DNA of 30,880 bases from the NCBI GenBank assembly GCA_049302575.1, contig JBAQMG010000119.1:1-30880 (forward strand), written 5' to 3'. Source of the stretch: JBAQMG01 sp049302575 (GTDB lineage Bacteria; Bacillota; Desulfitobacteriia; Desulfitobacteriales; Desulfitobacteriaceae). This document shows, piece by piece, positions 1 to 8,342 of this stretch. The notes under the pieces were generated by a model that saw only the letters and a list, made by a program, of their open reading frames with translations, did not search any database and was not told the origin of the DNA. Numbering within the stretch: the stretch's first letter is position 1; each line of letters starts with the position of its first letter. The translations under genes and the position numbers were made by a program.

Positions 1-268
1 ACCTACCACCGTCATCGGTGGAAGCGAACAGTTTATCTCCATATTCTTCAAAGAGCTGCATCAGCCTGTTGGCTGTGCGCTGGGAATAGCTCACCGATTC
101 AACCAACCATTTTCCCCACTCTCCATGCGGGAGCAGGGCCTTGGCCTCCTTCAGACGCTTGCCGATCTCGATAGCATTGGTAAGCATGATTTTACAAGTT
201 TGTTGTTTGATCCTATTAATCTCAGCCGCGATGACAAGTGGCGTACGTTCAATAATTGGTTCATTCAT
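1..268 (-). CDS. DUF3102-type protein, cut by the left edge
   Basis: An open frame reads leftward from an ATG at 268 and leaves the window after 89 codons. The visible part carries IEIGKRLKEAKALLPHGEW (about residues 34-52) followed by GKWLVESVSYSQRTANRLM and FEEYGDK. This is the conserved core of DUF3102, a family common in plasmid, phage and integrative-element genes of Firmicutes, whose proteins often continue with a coiled coil. The biochemical role is unknown. The upstream sequence has a purine-rich stretch (AAAGGGCGGGAA) as a modest ribosome binding site. The C-terminal part cannot be judged. The family assignment rests on remembered motif similarity. Confidence 0.75.
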   Translation of the reverse strand, partial: MNEPIIERTPLVIAAEINRIKQQTCKIMLTNAIEIGKRLKEAKALLPHGEWGKWLVESVSYSQRTANRLMQLFEEYGDKLFASTDDGGR

Positions 269-469
269 TTTGATTCCCGCCCTTTTGGTAACTTTAATTA
301 CAGCATACGCAGACGGGCTTCGGTTGGTGAAGGCTTGGGTATAAACCTATGAAGATGAAGGTAGTATACTGAGTCTTTTAGAGGACGGCCTGCCATTCAC
401 AATCGTGATTATCTATGCGGAAGCTTTTGGTTCCGGGCAGGAAAGCTGTTAAGTTATAAAGGAAGAAGA

Positions 470-777
470 AATACGCTTTCTCAATCTGTACCAAACAATA
501 TTACTTCGGAAATGGGGCTGGCGCTATTGGATGTCGCAGATGTGATTCGTCTATATCTGGAAGTCATAGATTATTTACAGCATGTAAAAGGCAACTTTTT
601 GGATAAACTAGTTAAGTTTGATGGTGTGAAAAACTAACTCCGCCACGTGTTATCACGTCTGATGGTGAAATCATTGTTGGTGAGTACAAACGAGAAAATC
701 TCCCAGCCGAAGCTATTGTAGGTCTACCTGTTTCTTCTGGAGTTATAGAGGGACGAGCACGTGTCATCTTAAACATG
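470..777 (+). pseudogene. Remnant of PEP synthase / rifampin phosphotransferase-like gene
   Basis: Two blocks of a PEP-synthase/rifampin-phosphotransferase-like protein can be read. Positions 470-627 encode TLSQSVPNN...SEMGLALLDVADVIR...EVIDYLQHVK in one frame. From about 628 a second frame encodes EKLTPPRVITSDGE and then GLPVSSGVIEGRARVIL, the start of the swivelling phosphohistidine domain. In intact homologues these blocks are separated by well over a hundred residues, so an internal deletion with a frame change sits near 624-630. The catalytic His motif and the rest of the swivelling domain are missing because the frame runs into foreign sequence near 778. No start codon or ribosome binding site is convincing. 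It is almost certainly non-functional. Family recall is from motif memory. Confidence 0.7.
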
Positions 778-912
778 GAAGCAGGATTAGAATCTGTTAA
801 TTTAGCTGGAAATTTGGTCCGAAATATTTTAGAAGAGGTTAATAAGATCGTAAAACAAATTCAGTAGGTCACATCGGCTACAAAGGCAATGGCCCAAAGA
901 ACGCTTACTACT
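778..912 (+). pseudogene. Scrap of a methyl-accepting chemotaxis protein
   Basis: The frame of the preceding remnant continues as LAGNLVRNILEEVNKIVKQIQ, then a TAG at 865-867, then VTSATKAMAQ in the same frame. This matches the helical signalling domain of chemotaxis receptors, where the usual text is a variant of EVNKIVKQIQEVTSATEEMA. The stop codon sits where a Glu codon (GAG) is expected, so one substitution explains it. Only about 40 residues remain. The join to the phosphotransferase-like fragment looks like an illegitimate recombination point, and the piece is not expected to be functional. Confidence 0.5.
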
Positions 913-915
913 TCA

Positions 916-1371
916 TTAAAATATATGCGCACTGAGGCAAGGGTCGTTCATTAAGATATAATATCTATTTTCCCGATTAATTATATTGGCCGCTTTCAAC
1001 TCATTAAGTGCCTGAATAACCATTACCCGCGAGGAGCCAATCATATCAGCTAATTCTTGTTGTGCAATTTTCAGATCGATCAACGTCGAGGTTGACGTTT
1101 TCTGTCCATATTGTTGGGCTAAACGATAAAAAAGTCGCAATAATCTTTCTTTAACGGTTTGTCCTGCTTCCTTTCCTGACTTTAAGATGTTTTCATAACG
1201 CTTTTGCCCTAAGTAGCTTATAATCCTCAAGGCAAATGAAGGATCTTGCTTGATCAACGACTCAAATTGCATTTTGCTAAAACAGCAGGTACATACCTCT
1301 TCCATGGCTATGGCGCTTGAATGCTCATTTTGTTCTTTATATAACGACAATTCACCTATGACTTCAAGCAA
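916..1371 (-). pseudogene. N-terminally truncated Crp/Fnr-family regulator
   Basis: The frame encodes 151 residues. It enters in the middle of a cyclic-nucleotide-binding-like beta roll (LEVIGELSLYKEQNEHSSAIAMEE), continues through the long dimerisation helix, and ends with a winged helix (AQQELADMIGSSRVMVIQALNEL, about residues 103-125). Intact Crp/Fnr proteins are about 220-230 residues, so roughly the first 70 are missing. The only possible start is a TTG at 1371 with no ribosome binding site, and the frame abuts a helicase fragment exactly there. The DNA-binding half is complete, so a short regulator could in theory be made, but a decayed gene is more likely. Confidence 0.75.
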
Positions 1372-1720
1372 AGCTTTTTAATTTAGTGATTTGGTCATTG
1401 GCTAAAGCTTTGATGGGATAAATAAACAAAGCTCTCGTCTGAGGATTGCCTAGGATTTCCTGCATTGCCTGATAACTGAAGCCCAAAGATTTCCCAGAGG
1501 CGGTGCTTGTACAGAGTGCAGTATGCCTACCTGCTAACAATGAGTTGATGCATTCTTCTTGATGACGATACAACCCTTGTGGGTATTTGAAACGCGTATA
1601 AAGTTTTAGTCTTGAATCCAAGGCTTCCGGCGCTTTGCTATAAAGCCCCTGCCGTGAGGAGTCCAGATACTCGTAAATTATTTTACCTTTAAGGTCTTGA
1701 TGCAATCCTTTAATGGGCAA
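1364..1720 (-). pseudogene. 5' fragment of an MrfA/YprA-like superfamily 2 helicase
   Basis: This encodes 118 residues with LYRHQEECINSLLAGRHTA (Q-motif region), the Walker A variant TASGKS (about residues 73-78) and motif Ia (YPIKALANDQ). It then stops six residues later, where sequence from the Crp/Fnr gene begins. MrfA/YprA-type helicases with a C-terminal DUF1998 zinc domain are usually 750 residues or more, so about 85 percent is missing, including the DExH box. The start is a TTG at 1720 with a GGAAGTG ribosome binding site about six bases upstream, so the original 5' end seems preserved. It overlaps the Crp/Fnr fragment by eight bases at the junction. Confidence 0.75.
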
Positions 1721-1894
1721 GAAATCACTTCCAATTTCAGCAGAATACCCTCTTAATTTGCTTATTTCGGCAGTTTACCATGATTTACCTCTTTTATTAT
1801 TGAATTTTTATAATCTTATCGCAATAAATTCCCTGTGGAAATGAGTGTAACATTTTATGTGGACATAAAAATGTAATATTAATGTGCCATTGAC

Positions 1895-1978
1895 TTAGAG
1901 TTCAAAACTCCCCAAATTATAATTTTGTTGTGCTAATAGGACCCAAACCAATAAACCTATAAAAAGTATGATATACAT
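1895..1978 (-). CDS. Possible 27-residue membrane peptide
   Basis: A short ATG frame at 1978 encodes MYIILFIGLLVWVLLAQQN followed by eight polar residues. Most of it would form a single transmembrane helix. A purine-rich ribosome binding site (GGAAGGAAGAGAG) lies about five bases upstream of the ATG, which is the main reason to take it seriously. It is in the range of tiny membrane subunits such as KdpF or cytochrome-oxidase accessory peptides, but I do not recognise it. It lies between the helicase fragment and the gamma-glutamylcyclotransferase-like gene, on the same strand as both. Chance remains possible. Confidence 0.35.
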   Translation of the reverse strand: MYIILFIGLLVWVLLAQQNYNLGSFEL

Positions 1979-2026
1979 AATCACTCTCTTCCTTCCCTGA
2001 ATGAACTTTAACTTACGAATATGGCA

Positions 2027-2782
2027 CTAAGCAATAACCAAACTTCTTCTGGTTTGAAATTCATCACTCAATTTCTTTAATAGTTCCCTTGGAATCCTAT
2101 GGTCAAGATCTAACTCATTTCTAAAAGCCATCTCCGTAAGTTTTACTAGGATGCGAAACATTTCAGGAGTAATACTCATTCTTTCAACTATTTGGTTGTC
2201 ATTGCCCAGGAATAACGCCATATCTTTAAGTACTGCATAAAATTCGGGGTCGGAACGCATAAACGATGTTTCCTGATCATGGTAATGATAGAGCTGGTCT
2301 TGATAACATTCACCTAAATAGTTACGGAGGTAACTCCCATATGACTCCGGCAGCCGCTCACTCCCTCTTACTAATTCCTGATAATAGGCTGCTTTTATCG
2401 GAAGCTGTACAGGACAAATGCGATCAGATTTAGCTACATAAACAATTACTTTTTTATACTCTGTGCCATCAATATCAACGCTGACACTTTTTTTCGTGTA
2501 GTGATCGGGATAGCCTTCCCGTCTATCTAGATATTGTTCTGCTTTGTCACTGATCTCGTACAGATAACCGTAAAGCGAACTATTACCCTGTTTTTGAATA
2601 TTTGCATAGGCGTGCAAGTGATCCGAAGCAAGTTTATTGAGGCGAAATACATAACCGTTAAGACAAGCTATCCCCAGTAAGACAAATTCATCAGCGTATC
2701 CATCGGTTGTGATTCTCCCCTGATAATCCATACAAGAACCATAAGCGAAATAGAGTTTCTTCGAGGTTGAACGTGTAGACAT
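2027..2782 (-). CDS. Gamma-glutamylcyclotransferase-like protein with C-terminal extension
   Basis: This protein has 251 residues. The N-terminus carries YFAYGSCMD (about residues 11-19), the substrate-binding loop typical of the gamma-glutamylcyclotransferase fold, and DRREGYP near residue 87, where the Glu is the expected catalytic acid. The family releases 5-oxoproline from gamma-glutamyl amino acids or related amides. After about residue 145 comes a helical extension of roughly 100 residues that I cannot assign. The ATG at 2782 has an AGGGGG ribosome binding site nine bases upstream. A second member of the same fold follows upstream at 3067-3438, separated by nearly 300 bases. The substrate is unknown. 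Confidence 0.75.
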   Translation of the reverse strand: MSTRSTSKKLYFAYGSCMDYQGRITTDGYADEFVLLGIACLNGYVFRLNKLASDHLHAYANIQKQGNSSLYGYLYEISDKAEQYLDRREGYPDHYTKKSVSVDIDGTEYKKVIVYVAKSDRICPVQLPIKAAYYQELVRGSERLPESYGSYLRNYLGECYQDQLYHYHDQETSFMRSDPEFYAVLKDMALFLGNDNQIVERMSITPEMFRILVKLTEMAFRNELDLDHRIPRELLKKLSDEFQTRRSLVIA

Positions 2783-3066
2783 AATAATAATCCCCCTTCA
2801 AATTTTAGATTTGTTTTTCAGATGCTTCTCTGTTCTTATTTACATTTTAAACGATAAATCGAGAGGATTCATGGAAGCTGTGCTTCTTAAATATGCATGA
2901 GTATGGCAAAGGCCTAATCTGTTAATGATCATTGGATTCAGCCTTAATAAATTCACAAATCCCCTTTTTATTACTGAGATTAACTATACCACCAGCCCTA
3001 GACAAAAATATGATTCTACGTTTCACCTCAACGAGATAGAGATGAAATTATGTTATCACGCCTTCT

Positions 3067-3438
3067 TCACCCTCTCACTTTCCCTTTCCAAGGTTGAGCG
3101 TCATGCTCAATTTTTTCTGTGCCCTCTGTTTCATGATTCCAAATATAGGTCCACCCCTGAACTATTTGTCCCTCGACAAGTACTTCAACCTGTTTCCTGA
3201 GATACAAGCTGCCTTCTCCTTCAAGAGAATCTAGCCTTTTCAAGGTGTCTCGATCTACTTTATAGACTTCGCCCTTAACCTTTTCTCCGACCTCTGGAAC
3301 GATCCCTGGGAAGGAACTGACCGCATACAAGGCATACCCTGTGATTTCACCTTTCCCCAGGAACTCGGACTCCGAAAGATAATAGCAGTAATTTCCATAT
3401 CCCTTCATCAACGTACCATATACAAAGACTTTATCCAT
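3067..3438 (-). CDS. AIG2-like gamma-glutamylcyclotransferase family protein
   Basis: A compact 123-residue protein starts with MDKVFVYGTLMKGYGNY, the YGTL substrate loop of the AIG2/GGACT branch. The acidic LDSLEGEG motif near residue 73 contains the expected catalytic Glu. The length fits a single gamma-glutamylcyclotransferase-fold domain. Members act on gamma-glutamyl amines or small gamma-glutamyl peptides, and the substrate here cannot be predicted. The ATG at 3438 has a GAGGGGG ribosome binding site about seven bases upstream. Its 5' region (3446-3516) is one copy of an imperfect duplication whose second copy is at 3592-3672. Confidence 0.8.
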   Translation of the reverse strand: MDKVFVYGTLMKGYGNYCYYLSESEFLGKGEITGYALYAVSSFPGIVPEVGEKVKGEVYKVDRDTLKRLDSLEGEGSLYLRKQVEVLVEGQIVQGWTYIWNHETEGTEKIEHDAQPWKGKVRG

Positions 3439-3445
3439 TATTTTG

Positions 3446-3672
3446 CCCCCTCGAATTATGTTAGTGACACATTTAGCTTAACACCCTTCAAACAAGGTTT
3501 ACCGTAAGCTCAGTTTCTAATTTTTCTAAGTCACAATCCTTTGGTCTACCAGTTCTTCAATCCAATAGGTCATTTCCGTAATAATAAAAAACCCCTTTCG
3601 AATTGTGTTTAGTGTCTCTCGACACTTTTATCGTAACACCCTTCAAAAGGAGTTTCCTGTAAGCTCAGCTTC
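3446..3672. repeat. Imperfect direct repeat of a leader region, two copies about 75 bp each
   Basis: Positions 3446-3516 and 3592-3672 share the order CCCC..TCGAATT.TGTT.AGTG, then TAACACCCTTCAAA, then GTTT.C.GTAAGCTCAG.TTC. The first copy is the 5' leader of the AIG2-like gene. The second copy lies before a degraded frame (about 3526-3590, ending in WIEELVDQRIVT and a stop) with no usable start. The second copy also holds a perfect hairpin, AGTGTC-TCTC-GACACT at 3611-3626. The arrangement suggests that a gene with its regulatory leader was duplicated and that one copy has since decayed. Confidence 0.6.
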
Positions 3673-3675
3673 TTT

Positions 3676-4701
3676 TTAATATAATTCATGCTCCGTTGGT
3701 GCAGCTTTTAACACCCTATCTATATCTAGTTGCAGTTCTTTTCCGTTCATTTCAATAATTAGAGTATTATTGTGGTAATCATGGATTTTGATCAAACAAT
3801 TCTTGTAATAAACTGTCCTTTCATCCTCCTCAAGGTATTCGATTAGACAAGGCTTACTATTCTTATAGCAATACAGTACGCTTTCACACCCGACACTTGT
3901 TGAGCACATTGGCTCAGAGTAAAACAGATTTTTCTCTCCCGATTCTAAGGACTGATACCAGCGGACATCTAGTCCAAGACCTTCTGACACGGTAAATATT
4001 CTCCGTGTTGCATAGTCGGATAGTTGGGCCCAGATTGTCCTTGCCGCATTCAGTGCATAGTTTTTATGGGCAGAATCCTCCGACATCTTTTTCAAGCCTT
4101 CTAGCGTCGTAATGACTTGAGTTAGATTAAAGGTCAAAAACAGTGGATGAACTGTTGAGGGAAAGTGTCGACTCTTGCGGTCAAAATCAATAACTAGCTT
4201 TTGGCCCAAAACCTCAAGTGGATCCTCATCCTTTCCCTGAAGTTTCTTTAAATCACTTTCTATGGTTTTCTCACCCACATAGAGCATGCCTTGAATCGTG
4301 GATACTTCAATTTTGGGATCATGTAAGAGTTTTACTATATGTAATTGCCGCTCTAAAGTATTAGTGGGTAGCCATTCCGGAAAGGCCATGGTGATCTTCA
4401 GATTATAATTCTTATCTATAAAATTTAGAAAATCTTTGTAAATATCGATGGCAGCTTTCTTATTCTTCGGATACAACTTTAATGAGCTTTTCACCGCTTC
4501 TATAATACACTCCGCAATATCTTTATCAGTTATCTTCATTTTGGCGGACAAATTATCTTGGTTTAAAAAAACAAAGTCCCTTTCTTCTTTTAAGACTTTA
4601 TTACTACCTAAAAACAGATTTTTGACTGCAGTCTTCTTAAACTTTTTATATTTGATATTCAAAAGGTAGGCTTCTACCATATTTCCAATCGTCGTATCCA
4701 T
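3676..4701 (-). CDS. Putative HTH regulator, possibly with a WYL-like sensor region
   Basis: This 341-residue protein has no family I recognise with certainty. Around residues 121-155 the sequence LHDPKIEVSTIQGMLYVGE followed by KTIESDLKKLQG looks like a DeoR/HTH_11-type helix-turn-helix of the kind found before WYL domains. The C-terminal third is rich in short beta segments (LIEYLEEDERTVYYKNCLIKI) and could be a ligand-sensing module. No signal peptide or membrane segment is visible. The ATG at 4701 has a strong AAGGAG ribosome binding site eight bases upstream. It may regulate the minus-strand block at 4.9-9.4 kb, since WYL regulators are common near defence genes, but that is inference. 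Confidence 0.5.
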   Translation of the reverse strand: MDTTIGNMVEAYLLNIKYKKFKKTAVKNLFLGSNKVLKEERDFVFLNQDNLSAKMKITDKDIAECIIEAVKSSLKLYPKNKKAAIDIYKDFLNFIDKNYNLKITMAFPEWLPTNTLERQLHIVKLLHDPKIEVSTIQGMLYVGEKTIESDLKKLQGKDEDPLEVLGQKLVIDFDRKSRHFPSTVHPLFLTFNLTQVITTLEGLKKMSEDSAHKNYALNAARTIWAQLSDYATRRIFTVSEGLGLDVRWYQSLESGEKNLFYSEPMCSTSVGCESVLYCYKNSKPCLIEYLEEDERTVYYKNCLIKIHDYHNNTLIIEMNGKELQLDIDRVLKAAPTEHELY

Positions 4702-4893
4702 TTCGCAACTCCTTAAATTCTATACTCAACACTCAGGCTCTATTCTTTAAAGACTTTTGCCTCTTCAGAAAATTATCCAGGTATTCTTTCTCCCCTATCA
4801 TTACTTCAAATCTTTTTTATTGATTACTGGAACGGGACTTATTTCATAGGCTATTTTGCAGCAACTGAATCTAGCGGACTATCATTGACCAAT

Positions 4894-5574
4894 TCATCCA
4901 GTGACATTTATAACTTGCTTACATTGAGGGTAGTTAGTACATCCGTAAAATTCTCTTCCAGCATTCTGTCCCTTAGTTGATTTGCGTAAAACCATAGGTA
5001 TACTGCATTTGGGGCACAAAATGGTTTCGTTATTACTTTGCACTACTGGAATCTCTTGTGGTCTGTCAAAAACCCCTGTTAAAGCTGTTTCAATCTCCTT
5101 ATAGGTATATTTTGAAGATAAACGTATGAGTTCAAAATTTGCATCGTTATAAACCTTTTCAACAAACACGTCACGCGCATGACTTTTATTGTTTGTATGG
5201 CTAAAGTCATCGAGTTCAACTCCACATATAGGCTTCATCGTACCCGGGTCACACAAAAGAAAGTCGACATGTTTTTGGGCGATTTTACCGAAGTACTTCA
5301 TATAGTCTTTTCCAACACCCTTGCCAACAAAGAAATAATCCTTCAATCCTACCTTAGGGCATATAACCGCCTTGTCGCCGACACACAGCTTCAATGAATG
5401 ATAAAATGATCGTTCAGTATCAGTTAAAAAGTCATCTTTAACCTTATACGGAAGCTTCTCATTTACTTTAACCTTAATTTTCTTATTATTTTCTATTTTG
5501 CTGTTCCCTTTAACCTTTTCAAACACGATATAAATAATCAAGGCGCCCACGATAACATAAACAATTGAATTCAT
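4894..5574 (-). CDS. Membrane-anchored DUF2726 nuclease-like protein with C-terminal zinc ribbon
   Basis: This protein has 226 residues. Residues 4-19 form an N-terminal transmembrane helix. Residues 48-170 match DUF2726, a domain with a restriction-endonuclease-like pattern: HVDFLLCD (D104) followed by ICGVELDD (E120, D122). A C-terminal zinc ribbon of topoisomerase I type follows, with C187-x2-C190 and C212-x5-C218. DUF2726 proteins are predicted nucleases or nucleic-acid binders, and activity is not proven here. The ATG at 5574 has a GGAG ribosome binding site eight bases upstream. It lies just downstream of the nuclease-helicase gene, with an 84-base gap, on the same strand. Confidence 0.75.
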   Translation of the reverse strand: MNSIVYVIVGALIIYIVFEKVKGNSKIENNKKIKVKVNEKLPYKVKDDFLTDTERSFYHSLKLCVGDKAVICPKVGLKDYFFVGKGVGKDYMKYFGKIAQKHVDFLLCDPGTMKPICGVELDDFSHTNNKSHARDVFVEKVYNDANFELIRLSSKYTYKEIETALTGVFDRPQEIPVVQSNNETILCPKCSIPMVLRKSTKGQNAGREFYGCTNYPQCKQVINVTG

Positions 5575-5658
5575 TTGAACAACTCCTCATTTATTAAAAT
5601 TCTTGAGTACTTGAATCTATTAACTAAGACGTTTTTTTCTATTATTAAAGACCATATC

Positions 5659-7926
5659 CTAGCCCTTCCCCAACCTCTTCCCATAATACTCCTCCAACCT
5701 CTCATCACACCATCCAACAATCCACTCCTTCTCCCCCGTCGCCAATCTCTTCCAAACATACCTATTAAACTCCACATACTCAATATCTCTACAGCGACTC
5801 ATAAACCGCATATCCTCAAAACGCTTAAACGGATTGACAAAAATATTTCTTTCAACATCCTTCTCCGTATATCCATCCTTACAAAAAATGCTTTGTTTCT
5901 TCTCAACGACCAAGCCTTTTTCTTTTCTAGCACTATAAAAATCCATAAAATAATTGACAATATCCTCGACCAATACCCTGCCATTTTCATCCACATGCTC
6001 AAGCATCGCTTTGAGCAGCACTGGTTTATAGGAGAAAGCCATATCCATGGTCTTGACCATTTCCATAAACTTAGCTTTCATATTGGTAGGGGTAATCAGC
6101 TCCCAGCCATACTGCTGGGCGTATTTATTAATTGTATCTTCCTTAAAATATTTAAAGCTTCTCTTATCCCCAAACGGTACCTCTAAATCAGCTACAATCT
6201 TCCCTTCACGTATATATTTTTCGATAGTTTCCGTTTGGACATCGACCATCCGAACGAACTCCAGCTGGGAGATCATATCTTTAACTTCATCCTGCCAGTT
6301 AAACAGATCAACCAGCTCGTAATTAGCAACCTCCACCGGAAAGTCTAAAAGAGCCGTGGGCTTTTCTCCTCTAGCTATTAAATCCCAATCAAGCTGAAAC
6401 TGTTTCTTTGTAGCTACAACGTACTCTCCGGCCTTATATTCCTTAAGGTTAAACATCCTATGTAAGGAGTAGGGCAGGTTAAACATACTAGCATTATCAA
6501 TGAAATCAAAGACCATTAGGCACTCTTTACCTTCAGCTTTGCGCATCCCTCTGCCCAGCTGCTGAACATAGAGTGTTTTGGAAAGCGTCGGCCTAGCCAT
6601 AAACAAGACTTCAGTTTTCGGACTGTCCCAGCCTTCATTTAAAAGGTCACAAGCACACAAAACACGGGTATCTCCATTTTCATACTGTTCAAGTATTCGT
6701 TTCCTATCCATTGACTTCTGTGATCCGGATACAGCCTCACTCTTAATCCCCTGCTGTTTGAATAGCTCGGATATCTCCGTGGCATGTCGGACTGATGCAC
6801 AGAAAACCACTGTTTTCTTGTTTTTGACATAATTCAAGTAGGTTTCTGCTAAGAGCTTATTTCTCTCAGGCACAAAGAGTTTACTTTCCAAGTCTTGTGA
6901 ATAATAGTTAATCCCGTTGATTCTTACTGTTGAAAGATCGACATTGGTCTTGACCCGAATACAGCGGATGGGTACCAGTTCTCCTAATTCCACAGCTTCT
7001 TTCAAATCAAGTTTATGAGCTACGTTCTTAAAGTCTTCAAGGATACTTTCTCCATCCGCTCGGTCTGGTGTCGCGGTAAGCCCTAAAGTGAATTCTGGTC
7101 TAAAATAGCTTAAAACCTTCCTATAGGTATCTGCCGCTCCGTGGTGGCATTCGTCTATGATGACATAGCCGAAATCATCTGGTTTGAACTCCTCAAGATT
7201 TCTGGAAATACTTTGAATGCTGCTACAGACGACATAAGCATCCTTATCCTTTTGTTCAGCAACATACAAGCCTGCATCAGCTTTGCCCCATAGTTCATTA
7301 AAGGTATCTTGGGCTTGGGTGATTAGTTCTTTGGTATGGGCTAAGAACAAGGTTCGTTTACCTAGTCGTTTAGCATCACTTACAGCGGTCACCGTTTTTC
7401 CTGTTCCTGTGGCATGATAGAGAAGTGCGATACTCTCTCCCTGATCACGCATCGTCTGTAAATTTGATAAGGCAGCTTGTTGATGCTCCCGTAGCTCAAT
7501 GAGCTTACCCTTTTGCTTGGGCAGATGATCCTCCAGCATTTTAAAGGTTGGAATTTCTCCCACAAAAATACGCAATTCATCCTTGACCTTCTCAGGATGC
7601 TGCTTCAACTGGTTATAGACCCATCTATAAACCTTCCAGTTTTGATAGATAAGGCTATTTTGTTTGGTGAGATCATCATAATATTTATTAGAGGATACCT
7701 TATTAGGGTTGTGGTAGGTTTCCCCATCAATTTCTATCGCGATCTTTACGTATTCACTTTCCAGAGCAAAGTCAATGGAGCGCCTTTTGCCATAAATATC
7801 TGTGAATGGATACTGGAGAAAAAGATATTGTGATTTATCCGGGCCAAAGGTGTCACAAAACAGCTCTACAAATAGATCTTCGGCTACACTGCCAAGACTT
7901 CCCTTCTGCTTGATCTTATCTGTCAT
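5659..7926 (-). CDS. Nuclease-helicase fusion: N-terminal endonuclease-like domain and SF2 DEAD/DEAH helicase
   Basis: This protein has 755 residues. Residues 10-115 resemble a DUF559/Vsr-like restriction-endonuclease fold, with RSIDFAL (D52) and IAIEIDGETYH (E65, D67). A superfamily 2 helicase core follows: Q-motif region REHQQAA, Walker A ATGTGKT (172-178), DECHH (259-262), LTATPDRAD, and the C-terminal lobe with QLGRGMRK. About 250 further residues at the C-terminus are unassigned. The layout is that of type III restriction (ResIII)-like helicases found in defence loci. The ATG at 7926 follows a GAGGGG ribosome binding site, 12 bases after the MazG-like gene, so the two are probably co-transcribed. 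No cognate methyltransferase is in the window. Confidence 0.85.
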   Translation of the reverse strand: MTDKIKQKGSLGSVAEDLFVELFCDTFGPDKSQYLFLQYPFTDIYGKRRSIDFALESEYVKIAIEIDGETYHNPNKVSSNKYYDDLTKQNSLIYQNWKVYRWVYNQLKQHPEKVKDELRIFVGEIPTFKMLEDHLPKQKGKLIELREHQQAALSNLQTMRDQGESIALLYHATGTGKTVTAVSDAKRLGKRTLFLAHTKELITQAQDTFNELWGKADAGLYVAEQKDKDAYVVCSSIQSISRNLEEFKPDDFGYVIIDECHHGAADTYRKVLSYFRPEFTLGLTATPDRADGESILEDFKNVAHKLDLKEAVELGELVPIRCIRVKTNVDLSTVRINGINYYSQDLESKLFVPERNKLLAETYLNYVKNKKTVVFCASVRHATEISELFKQQGIKSEAVSGSQKSMDRKRILEQYENGDTRVLCACDLLNEGWDSPKTEVLFMARPTLSKTLYVQQLGRGMRKAEGKECLMVFDFIDNASMFNLPYSLHRMFNLKEYKAGEYVVATKKQFQLDWDLIARGEKPTALLDFPVEVANYELVDLFNWQDEVKDMISQLEFVRMVDVQTETIEKYIREGKIVADLEVPFGDKRSFKYFKEDTINKYAQQYGWELITPTNMKAKFMEMVKTMDMAFSYKPVLLKAMLEHVDENGRVLVEDIVNYFMDFYSARKEKGLVVEKKQSIFCKDGYTEKDVERNIFVNPFKRFEDMRFMSRCRDIEYVEFNRYVWKRLATGEKEWIVGWCDERLEEYYGKRLGKG

Positions 7927-7938
7927 TTACTCAACCCC

Positions 7939-7980
7939 TCAACCGTCGATAACTTCTTTAAGCAACAGTTTATCTTGGAA
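7939..7980. repeat. Direct repeat copy 1 (3' end of the MazG-like gene)
   Basis: This 42-bp stretch encodes the last 13 codons of the MazG-like protein. It recurs with four mismatches at 9459-9500. Confidence 0.8.
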
Positions 7981-8259
7981 GGCACCTTTTTCCTTGACTT
8001 TTTGCAGCCTGATTAATTCGAATTCTTGTATGGAAATGTTCTTGTCGTCCAAGATCGCATAAATAACTTCTACCAAGTCTGCCAGTTCTTCAATACTCTG
8101 GCTGTCTAGATATTCCTGAAGTTCTTCACTCAGCTTGGCGTTTAATAATTCTAGGTATTCCTTGCCAGAGACCTGTTCTATGATCGCCTGTTTTCCACTT
8201 TGTTCGATGATTTGGGGTATTTTATCACGAACAAGTTTATTATAAATTTTGATACACAT
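7939..8259 (-). CDS. MazG-like nucleoside triphosphate pyrophosphohydrolase
   Basis: A small all-alpha NTP pyrophosphohydrolase. IYNKLVRDKIPQII at the start is the hallmark of the house-cleaning phosphoribosyl-ATP pyrophosphohydrolase-like group. EELQEYL and EELADLVEVIYAIL give the paired acidic ExxE/ExxD metal motif. The family hydrolyses (d)NTPs, often modified ones, to monophosphates. I chose the ATG at 8259 because family members begin one or two residues before IYNKLVRDK and an AAGGAT lies upstream. The frame continues to an ATG at 8313 that lacks a ribosome binding site. Its 3' end (7939-7980) is nearly repeated at 9459-9500, beyond the RhuM gene. MazG proteins also occur as phage-defence effectors. 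Confidence 0.8.
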   Translation of the reverse strand: MCIKIYNKLVRDKIPQIIEQSGKQAIIEQVSGKEYLELLNAKLSEELQEYLDSQSIEELADLVEVIYAILDDKNISIQEFELIRLQKVKEKGAFQDKLLLKEVIDG

Positions 8260-8342
8260 TGGTTTTACACGATCCTTATATTGAAAGTAGTTTATGGAAA
8301 ATGCTTGTTCCATGGAAAAGCAGGTTGGATAATTGTTCTGTT

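Noticed and set aside
2925..3200. Plus-strand open frame of about 91 codons
   Set aside because: It overlaps the end of the well-supported AIG2-like gene on the opposite strand and has no ribosome binding site or recognisable product.
5575..6186. Plus-strand open frame of 203 codons opposite the nuclease-helicase
   Set aside because: It is fully antisense to the C-terminal region of the helicase gene, and its Ile/Leu/His-rich translation reflects the reverse of that gene's codons.
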